A DNA stretch of 64,000 nt, from contig NZ_SMAP01000001.1 in NCBI RefSeq assembly GCF_004346265.1, positions 618,229 through 682,228 on the forward strand. Reading direction: 5' to 3'. The stretch comes from Thermomonas haemolytica (GTDB taxonomy: Bacteria > Pseudomonadota > Gammaproteobacteria > Xanthomonadales > Xanthomonadaceae). Shown here in pieces: positions 55,798 through 64,000 of this stretch. Position numbers and translations under genes: made by a program. Below the pieces are notes generated by a model that was not told the DNA's origin, searched no databases, and saw only the letters and a list, made by a program, of their open reading frames with translations. Numbering within the stretch: the first letter of the stretch is position 1; each line of letters opens with the position of its first letter.

Positions 55798-56361
55798 TCA
55801 GGCGTAAAGGGCGCGCCGCGCCAGGGCGATGCGGCGGGCGTAGGTCTGGCGCAGGCGTTCCAGCAGCAGGCGCGAATCCGGCTGCGCGCGCAGCGCCTGG
55901 CGGATCTGCTCGGCGCTGCGGTCGAGCGCCTGCATGCCCGGCTGCCAGCTGGCCGGGACCTGGCGCAGGCCGATCTCCGCGAGCGCGGCTTCGTAATGCC
56001 GGGTGAGCAATGCTGCCTCCGGTGGCAGCGTCGCGTGCGTGTCGGCGGCCACAGTGGCGGTCGACGCGGCGGCCGACGCGGCCTGCGTCGCCGATGGCGG
56101 CGAACCTGGCCCGACCGGCGCGCCCGGGCGCAGCTGCCAGGCCAGGCCGAGTGCCAGCGCCAGCGAAGCGGCCAGCGCCAGCGGCCACTGCCAGCCGCGC
56201 CGGTGCGGCGGCAGGCGGGTGGGTGGCGGCGTGGCAGCCGCCTGCGCCGGCAGGCGCGCGGCGATTTCCGGCCACAGGTCGCGCCCGGGCTCGATCTCCC
56301 GGCGCAGGCCGCGCAGGGCCAGGCGCAGGGCGGTGTCGTCGGTATCGTGCGGGTTGCTCAT
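55798..56361 (-). CDS. Probable membrane anti-sigma factor of the second ECF system
   Basis: A 187-residue protein with a short cytosolic part (TALRLALRGLRREIEPGRDLW), one membrane span near 58-75 (WPLALAASLALALGLAW), and a periplasmic helical part (PPEAALLTRHYEAALAEI, then ERLRQTYARRIALAR). The motif E-P-x-R-D-L-W-P-x-I is one I associate with anti-sigma proteins beside ECF genes. Its start overlaps the sigma stop (ATGA), and it ends 11 bases before the DUF4097 gene. No zinc motif is present. Confidence 0.8.
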   Translation of the reverse strand: MSNPHDTDDTALRLALRGLRREIEPGRDLWPEIAARLPAQAAATPPPTRLPPHRRGWQWPLALAASLALALGLAWQLRPGAPVGPGSPPSATQAASAAASTATVAADTHATLPPEAALLTRHYEAALAEIGLRQVPASWQPGMQALDRSAEQIRQALRAQPDSRLLLERLRQTYARRIALARRALYA

Positions 56362-56939
56362 GTGCAATCTCCGATGCGCGCGCGCAACAGGCCGCGGGCG
56401 CGGTGCAACTGGGCCTTGGAGCTGCCCACCGCCATGCCGAGCTCGGCGGCGATCTCCTCGTGCTTCCATCCTTCCACGTCGTGCAGCACCAGCACCGCGC
56501 GGGCGCGCGGCGGCAGGCTGGCGACCGCACGGTCGAGGTCGCGCCCGAGCTGGGCGCGGCTGGCGGTGTCGGGCGTGGCCACCGCGTCCAGCGCCGCGTC
56601 GTCCTCGTGCCAGGGCCGGTTGCGGCGGCTGCGCAGCTCCATCAGCGCGGTGTTCACCGCCAGCCGGTGCAGCCAGGTGGACAGGGCGCTGTCGAAGCGG
56701 AACGTGGGCAGGGCCTGCCAGGCGCGCACGAAGGCTTCCTGGGTGAGATCCTCGGCGCGCGCGCCGGCCTGCCCGACCAGCCGCACGATCACCCCGTGCA
56801 GGCGCCGGTGGTGGCGGCGGTAGAGCTGCTCGAACGCGGCCACGTCGGCCTGCGCGGCGCGACGGGCGAGATCGGCGTCGTCATCCTCCAGCGGAGCTGG
56901 CGGCAGGGCCTGCGGCATCGGCATGGTGGACATCAGCAT
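56358..56939 (-). CDS. ECF RNA polymerase sigma factor
   Basis: About 193 residues. Region 2 is clear (FEQLYRRHHRRLHGVIVRL, then ARAEDLTQEAFVRAWQAL) and so is region 4 (ASLPPRARAVLVLHDVEGWK, then EEIAAELGMAVGSSKAQLHR). Several ATGs near the start (56939, 56933, 56924) are possible and none has a strong ribosome site; the first of this cluster is used. It is the first gene of the sigma/anti-sigma/DUF4097 operon. The promoter it recognises is unknown. Confidence 0.9.
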   Translation of the reverse strand: MLMSTMPMPQALPPAPLEDDDADLARRAAQADVAAFEQLYRRHHRRLHGVIVRLVGQAGARAEDLTQEAFVRAWQALPTFRFDSALSTWLHRLAVNTALMELRSRRNRPWHEDDAALDAVATPDTASRAQLGRDLDRAVASLPPRARAVLVLHDVEGWKHEEIAAELGMAVGSSKAQLHRARGLLRARIGDCT

Positions 56940-56970
56940 AGCCACTGGGATGCCGCGCCGGCGCAAAAGG

Positions 56971-57132
56971 TTTAGGGACGGTCTGAACAACGCCATCCAG
57001 GCGTTGTCAGCCCACGCCGAGTCCGGCACAGGTCCGGACTCGGCTCACACGCATCCATCACTTACGTGATGGATGCGTGGCCGGCCATCCATGGCCGGCA
57101 GGAACCTCTGAGTTGTTCAGAGGTTCCTTAGA
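56971..57132. repeat. Palindrome-dense element with 21-bp terminal inverted repeats (MITE/REP-like)
   Basis: The ends 56971-56991 and 57112-57132 are inverted copies of each other at 16 of 21 positions, both ending in CTGAACAAC. Inside are perfect stem-loops in a row: 56987-57007 (8 bp), 57016-57044 (11 bp), 57049-57078 (13 bp), 57080-57099 (9 bp) and 57101-57127 (11 bp). No open frame is present. The layout is that of a non-autonomous palindromic repeat between the sigma operon and aceE. Confidence 0.7.
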
Positions 57133-57137
57133 CCGCT

Positions 57138-57160
57138 CCGGCCGGGAACGTCCCGGCCGG
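57138..57160 (-). terminator. Hairpin downstream of aceE
   Basis: CCGGCCGGGA (57138-57147) and TCCCGGCCGG (57151-57160) pair perfectly, and the flanks GACCGC and GCGGTGGTC extend the stem. It lies 23 bases past the aceE stop. There is no T-run, so it may only protect the 3' end. Confidence 0.45.
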
Positions 57161-57183
57161 GCGGTGGTCTGCGGCGGGCCGGC

Positions 57184-59874
57184 TCAGGCCAGCAGCGGGT
57201 TGGGCTTGTCCGCGTCCAGCTTGTACAGCTTGAGCGCGCGCGCCACGTCCTTGGCGGTCAGCTTGCCCTCGGCGGCCAGGGCCGCGACCGCGGCGTGGGC
57301 GACGTGGAAGCGGTCCACCTCGAAGTGCCGGCGCAGGTTCTCGCGGGTGTCGCTGCGGCCGTAGCCGTCGGTGCCCAGCACCGTATAGCGCATCGGCACG
57401 TACTCGCGGATCTGGTTGGCGAACGCGCGCACGTAGTCGGTGGCGGCGATCGCCGGGCCCTGGCGGCCTTCCAGCTGCTGGGTGACCCACGGCTTGCGCG
57501 GCGCCTTGGCCTCGGGATGGAAGCGGTTCCAGCGTTCGGCATCGATGCCGTCGCGCGCCAGCTCGGTGAAGCTGGGGCAGGACCAGATGTCGGCCTTGAT
57601 GCCGAAGTCGGCGTCCAGCAGCGCGGCGGCGGCGATCACCTCGCGCAGGATGGTGCCGCTGCCGAGCAACTGCACGCGCAGCTCGCCCTTCTTCGGCTTG
57701 CCGGCGTCCTGCAGCAGGTACATGCCCTTGATGATCCCCTCCTCGCTGCCGGCCGGCATCTCGGGATGGGTGTAGTTCTCGTTCATCAGGGTCAGGTACC
57801 AGTACTCGTCGTGCTGTTCGGCCAGCATCCGCTGCATGCCGTGCTGCACCAGCACCACCACCTCGTAGGCGAAGGTCGGGTCGTAGCTGCGCACATTCGG
57901 GATCAGCGCGCTCTGCACGTGGGAATGCCCGTCCTCGTGCTGCAGGCCCTCGCCGTTCAGGGTGGTGCGGCCGGCGGTGCCGCCGAGCAGGAAGCCGCGC
58001 GCGCGCATGTCGCCGGCCTGCCAGGCGAAGTCGCCGATGCGCTGGAAGCCGAACATCGAGTAGTAGATGTAGAACGGCAGCATCTGCAGGTCGCTGGTGC
58101 TGTAGGCGGTGGCCAGCGCCATCCAGCTGGCGAACGCGCCGGCCTCGGTGATGCCTTCCTCCAGCACCTGCCCGGCCGCGTCCTCGCGGTAGAACATCAG
58201 CTGGTCGGCGTCCACCGGCTTGTACTTCTGGCCCTGCGGGGCGTAGATGCCGAGCTGGCGGAACAGGCCCTCCATGCCGAAGGTGCGCGCCTCGTCGGCC
58301 ACGATCGGCACGCAGCGCGGGCCCACCTGCTTGTCGCGCAGGATGATGTTGAACATCTGCACGAACGCCATCGTGGTGCTGATCTCGCGCTCGCCGGTGG
58401 ACTTCAGCAGGCGCTCGAAGGTGGCCAGCGGCGGCACTTCCAGCGGCTTGCTGGCCTTGCGCCGGCGCTGCGGCAGGTGGCCGCCGAGCGCGGCGCGGCG
58501 CTCGCGCATGTACTCCATCTCGGGCGACTTCGCGTCCGGGCGGTAGAACGGGATCGCGCCGTCCTTCAGCTGGGCGTCGCTGATCGGCAGCTGGAAGCGG
58601 TCGCGGAACGCGCGCACCGCATCGTCGTCCAGCTTCTTGGTCTGGTGGGTGGGGTTCAGCGCCTCGCCGGCCGCGCCCATGCCGTAGCCCTTGACCGTCT
58701 TCGCCAGCACCACGGTGGGCATACCCTTCGTGTTCACCGCGGCGTGGTAGGCGGCATACACCTTGTGCGGGTCGTGGCCGCCGCGGTTCAGGCGCCAGAT
58801 GTCCTCGTCGCTCATGTTGGCGACCATCGCCAGCGTCTCCGGCGACTTGCCGAAGAAATGCTCGCGGGTATAGGCGCCACCGAAGGCCTTGCAGTTCTGG
58901 TACTCGCCGTCCACGGTCTCCATCATGATCCGGCGCAGCGCGCCGCTGGTGTCCTTGGCCAGCAGCGGGTCCCAGTAGCTGCCCCAGATGGTCTTGATGA
59001 CGTTCCAGCCGGCACCGCGGAACTGGCCTTCCAGCTCCTGGATGATCTTGCCGTTGCCGCGCACCGGGCCGTCCAGCCGCTGCAGGTTGCAGTTGATGAC
59101 GAACACCAGGTTGTCCAGGCCCTCGCGGCCGGCCACGCCGATCGCGCCCAGCGATTCGGGCTCGTCGGTCTCGCCGTCGCCGAGGAAGCACCAGACCTTG
59201 CGGTCGGTCTTGGGCATCAGGCCGCGCGCCTCCAGGTACTTCCAGCTGCGCGCCTGGTAGATCGCCGCCAGCGGGCCCAGGCCCATGCTGACGGTGGGGG
59301 TCTGCCAGAAGTCGGGCATCAGCCACGGGTGCGGGTAGCTGGAGATGCCGCGGCCATCGACCTCCATGCGGAAGTGGTCGAGCTGGGATTCGTCGATGCG
59401 GCCCTCGAGGAAGGCGCGGGCGTAGATGCCCGGCGCGCTGTGGCCCTGGATGTAGAGCAGGTCGCCCGGGTGGCCGTCGGACGGGGCGCGCCAGAAGTGG
59501 TTGAACCCGACGTCGTACAGGGTGGCGGAACTGGCGAAGCTGGCGATGTGGCCGCCCAGCGAGCCGGGCTTGCGGTTGGCGCGCACCACCATCGCCATCG
59601 CGTTCCAGCGGATGATCGAGCGGATCCGCCACTCCATGTGCGCATCGCCCGGCATCGGCGGCTCCAGGTGGGCCGGGATGGTGTTGACGTATTCGGTGGT
59701 GGGCGAGAACGGCAGGTGGGCGCCGGCGCGGCGGGTCAGCTCGACCATGCCTTCCAGCAGCTGGTGCGCGCGCTGCGGGCCGTCATGGTCGATCACCGCC
59801 TTCAGCGATTCGATCCACTCGCGCGACTCCTGCGGATCGGGGTCGTTCTGCAGCATCTCGTTGAGCCAGTTCAT
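57184..59874 (-). CDS. aceE: Pyruvate dehydrogenase E1 component, homodimeric
   Basis: AceE decarboxylates pyruvate with thiamine diphosphate and passes the acetyl group to lipoyl-E2. Its 896 residues show the long single-chain E1p: GGHIASFASSATLYDVGFNH, the ThDP motif FLGDGETDEPESLGA with INCNLQRLDGPVRGN, and TSDLQMLPFYIYYSMFGFQR with TTLNGEGLQHEDGHS in the second domain. A TAGACT extended -10-like element on the minus strand at 59912-59917 lies 38 bases before the ATG. E2 and E3 genes are not in the window. Confidence 0.97.
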   Translation of the reverse strand: MNWLNEMLQNDPDPQESREWIESLKAVIDHDGPQRAHQLLEGMVELTRRAGAHLPFSPTTEYVNTIPAHLEPPMPGDAHMEWRIRSIIRWNAMAMVVRANRKPGSLGGHIASFASSATLYDVGFNHFWRAPSDGHPGDLLYIQGHSAPGIYARAFLEGRIDESQLDHFRMEVDGRGISSYPHPWLMPDFWQTPTVSMGLGPLAAIYQARSWKYLEARGLMPKTDRKVWCFLGDGETDEPESLGAIGVAGREGLDNLVFVINCNLQRLDGPVRGNGKIIQELEGQFRGAGWNVIKTIWGSYWDPLLAKDTSGALRRIMMETVDGEYQNCKAFGGAYTREHFFGKSPETLAMVANMSDEDIWRLNRGGHDPHKVYAAYHAAVNTKGMPTVVLAKTVKGYGMGAAGEALNPTHQTKKLDDDAVRAFRDRFQLPISDAQLKDGAIPFYRPDAKSPEMEYMRERRAALGGHLPQRRRKASKPLEVPPLATFERLLKSTGEREISTTMAFVQMFNIILRDKQVGPRCVPIVADEARTFGMEGLFRQLGIYAPQGQKYKPVDADQLMFYREDAAGQVLEEGITEAGAFASWMALATAYSTSDLQMLPFYIYYSMFGFQRIGDFAWQAGDMRARGFLLGGTAGRTTLNGEGLQHEDGHSHVQSALIPNVRSYDPTFAYEVVVLVQHGMQRMLAEQHDEYWYLTLMNENYTHPEMPAGSEEGIIKGMYLLQDAGKPKKGELRVQLLGSGTILREVIAAAALLDADFGIKADIWSCPSFTELARDGIDAERWNRFHPEAKAPRKPWVTQQLEGRQGPAIAATDYVRAFANQIREYVPMRYTVLGTDGYGRSDTRENLRRHFEVDRFHVAHAAVAALAAEGKLTAKDVARALKLYKLDADKPNPLLA

Positions 59875-60017
59875 CGCGCGCGTCCTCGCCGGAAACCTAA
59901 GTCGAGGGCGCAGTCTAGCAAGCCCGGCGCGGCGGAAGTTGCTGCATCGCAGCTCAAATCATGTTTTATCCGGGTTTTTCAAAAATCGGCACGGATGCCA
60001 CCTGCGAACACACGCGC

Positions 60018-60037
60018 CCGGCCTGCGGGCAGGCCGG
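60018..60037. repeat. Hairpin in the aceE-maeB gap
   Basis: CCGGCCTGC (60018-60026) pairs with GCAGGCCGG (60029-60037). The gap 59875-60125 otherwise holds the aceE upstream region, with an AT-rich patch near 59961-59990. It could end maeB transcription, but no T-run is attached. Confidence 0.4.
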
Positions 60038-60125
60038 AGCGGGCGCAGGGAACAGGGGTGGCCGGAGCGGCACCGACACCGGGTGCCACCCACAGGGGCG
60101 GGATACCGCGCAGACCGACGCAGCC

Positions 60126-62426
<2,301 letters not shown>

Positions 62427-62470
62427 CGAAGCGTGTTCCCTGCTTGCGGTTGCGTGGCGGCAATTGGGGG

Positions 62471-63853
62471 ATGATACCGGCTTCCCTCCGCCCGGTTCCC
62501 CGCGTGCCGCCCGCCTCCGCGCCTTCCTCCACGCCTTCGCGCCTGCCCCTGCCCGCGGCATGGCCGCTGCTGCTGGCGATCGCGGTGCTGCTGCTGTCGT
62601 GGCCGCTGCTGCGCAATCCCGGCTATTTCAGCCATGACGAGCTGCAGTGGGCGGTATTCGCCACCGACGGCAGCGCCGCGCCCTGGCGCGACACCCACGC
62701 CTTCCAGTACCGCCCGCTGGCGTTTTCGACGTGGATGGCGCTGTCGCGCGCGCTGTTCGCCACCCCGATGCAGTTCCACCTGGTGCTGGCGGCCTGGGGC
62801 GCGGCCAACGCGGTGCTGCTGGCGCTGCTCGGGCGCGGCTTCGGGCTGCGCCGCTGGCCGGCCGCGCTGGCCGCGCTGGGCTTCGCGCTCGGCCCGTTCG
62901 CCGCCTACGTGCACGGCTGGGTCGGCTGCATCGCCGACCTGCTGTGGCTGTCCTGCGCCCTGCTGCTGGGGCTGGCGGTGCAGCGCGCGCGCCATCCGTG
63001 GCAGGCGGCACTGGCCGCCGCCGTGCTGACCGCCGCGGCCCTGCTGGCGAAGGAGGCGGCGCTGGCGATCCCGCCGCTGCTGTGGCTGGGCGGGTGGTGG
63101 CAGGGGCGGCCGCGGGCATGGCGGGCGGCGTGGCTCGCCGCCGCAGCGGTGGCGGCGGCCTGGCTGGCCTGGCGCTGGGATGCGCTGCTGCACGCCCCGC
63201 AGGCCGGCGCGCCCTACGCGCTCTCGGCCTGGCATGTGCCGCGCCGCTGGCTGGAGTACCAGCTGTTCCCGCCGCTGCTGCCCACCTTCGAAATCGGCAA
63301 CAGCCTGCGCCGGCTGCCGCTGGCGCTCGCCGCCGCGCTGGTCTGGCTGGGCGTGCTGGCGGCGCTGTGGCGCGCCGGCCGGCGTTGGCCAGCGCTGTGG
63401 CTGCTCGGCGGGCTGGCCACCCTGCTGCCGGTGCTGCCGCTGGCCACCAGCGCCAACCAGTACGGCTACGGCTATTCGGCGCTGGCCGCGCTGGTGCTGG
63501 CCGGCGCGTGGCCGCGCACGTCGCGCGCCGGACGTGCGGCGATCGCGCTGCTGGCGGTGCTGGCGGCACTGCACGGGGCGCTGGTGATGCGCCAGATCCG
63601 GCAGGTGGGCCGCATCCAGGCCGTGTTCTCGCCGGCACTGGCCGCCGCCGTGGCCGCCCGCGGCGACGGCCCGCCGCTGCGGCTGCGCCCTGCCCCCGAT
63701 GCGCCGGACTGGGTATTCCGCCGGCTCACCCACGAAATCCCGCGCTATGCGTGCGTGGCGATCGGCGAGCGCGTGCAACTGGTGGGCCTGGATGCCCCGG
63801 CCGAGTTCGAGATCACTCCCGACGGCCGGTTGCATCGGCTGGGCGGAGATTGA
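62471..63853 (+). CDS. Polytopic membrane protein, glycosyltransferase-39-like
   Basis: A 460-residue integral membrane protein. After a Pro-rich start there is a first span (LPAAWPLLLAIAVLLLSWPLL), then NPGYFSHDELQWAVF, an acidic loop of the kind that follows TM1 in GT-C enzymes such as PMT and ArnT, and about nine more spans up to residue 390. A soluble tail of about 80 residues follows. The GT-C assignment rests on topology and the DE loop only. The ATG at 62471 is preceded by GGGGG. It lies divergent from maeB. Confidence 0.7.
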   Translation: MIPASLRPVPRVPPASAPSSTPSRLPLPAAWPLLLAIAVLLLSWPLLRNPGYFSHDELQWAVFATDGSAAPWRDTHAFQYRPLAFSTWMALSRALFATPMQFHLVLAAWGAANAVLLALLGRGFGLRRWPAALAALGFALGPFAAYVHGWVGCIADLLWLSCALLLGLAVQRARHPWQAALAAAVLTAAALLAKEAALAIPPLLWLGGWWQGRPRAWRAAWLAAAAVAAAWLAWRWDALLHAPQAGAPYALSAWHVPRRWLEYQLFPPLLPTFEIGNSLRRLPLALAAALVWLGVLAALWRAGRRWPALWLLGGLATLLPVLPLATSANQYGYGYSALAALVLAGAWPRTSRAGRAAIALLAVLAALHGALVMRQIRQVGRIQAVFSPALAAAVAARGDGPPLRLRPAPDAPDWVFRRLTHEIPRYACVAIGERVQLVGLDAPAEFEITPDGRLHRLGGD

Positions 63854-63985
63854 GTGAAATGCGGGCCTTGTGCGTTATGGGCGATCAGGAAGTGAACCTG
63901 AAAATTCATATCGCCGCCTCCTGGCGATGGCGGTACGTTCGTGGTTCCTACCCTACGAGCGTGCGCCACGCACCAGGAGACGACC

Positions 63986-64000
63986 ATGGCACTGTATGCC
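63986..64000 (+). CDS. Start of a gene cut by the window edge
   Basis: AGGAGA (63975-63980) lies 5 bases before an ATG at 63986, opening Met-Ala-Leu-Tyr-Ala before the window ends. The function cannot be told. Confidence 0.5.

Noticed and set aside
63745..63987. 80-codon minus-strand frame at the right end
   Set aside because: It overlaps the end of the membrane protein antisense and has no motif or start context.

Overview
The window is a piece of a high-GC gammaproteobacterial chromosome, most probably a member of the Lysobacteraceae/Xanthomonadaceae (Lysobacter, Luteimonas, Thermomonas or Pseudoxanthomonas type). The reasons are the very GC-rich third codon positions, the gene neighbourhoods (pilT-pilU divergent from yggS-proC; pyrB-ruvX-algH; aroK-aroB-WGR-hemE; metX-metB-hom under a SAM riboswitch) and the homodimeric AceE pyruvate dehydrogenase. 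Nearly all of it is dense housekeeping DNA in which neighbouring genes of an operon overlap by the 4 bases ATGA or GTGA. The genus is inference; no rRNA is present to settle it.

Layout. 1-3337: end of ftsY, an AsmA-like membrane protein, mutY and yggX in one overlapping chain, then a convergent small lipoprotein. 3487-3562: tRNA-Phe. 3563 to about 14960: an accessory island with lower GC, holding a seven-gene minus-strand operon with genes touching or overlapping throughout: HTH regulator, SNF2 helicase, 60-aa protein, Rad50-like ATPase with a zinc hook and a C-terminal HEPN-like motif, beta-class DNA methyltransferase (Mod), type III Res helicase/nuclease, and a GIY-YIG protein. This is the most interesting part of the window and looks like a composite anti-phage system. 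15252-21699: pyrB-ruvX-algH, pilU and pilT, and yggS-proC-DUF4426. 21820-26478: an ECF sigma factor, a membrane anti-sigma candidate and a subtilisin-like protease, followed by two secreted proteins that share a CPPxCG motif. 26676-32052: a vitamin B12/B6 operon (BtuF-like, YqfO-like, pdxH) and shikimate and haem genes. 32090-42841: large signalling proteins (a hybrid histidine kinase and a diguanylate cyclase with the same periplasmic propeller architecture, plus a MASE1-GGDEF-EAL protein) around sdaA. 42838-46525: the methionine operon and its SAM-I riboswitch. 46628-57132: an M23 peptidase, an HDOD protein, prfC, a CBS protein, a glycosyltransferase, mtgA, hslO, a secreted beta-rich protein, and an ECF sigma/anti-sigma/DUF4097 operon ending at a dense palindromic repeat. 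57184-64000: aceE, maeB, a polytopic membrane protein and the first codons of a further gene.

How the parts work together. The island operon joins DNA modification, nucleotide-driven translocation or sensing, two nuclease activities and a probable RNase toxin in one transcript behind its own small DNA-binding protein, next to a tRNA but without an integrase. The two ECF systems each pair a cytoplasmic sigma factor with a one-span membrane anti-sigma protein and an exported effector gene. The c-di-GMP and two-component proteins beside sdaA suggest a link between extracellular signals, surface behaviour (type IV pili are also here) and metabolism, but that link is inference.
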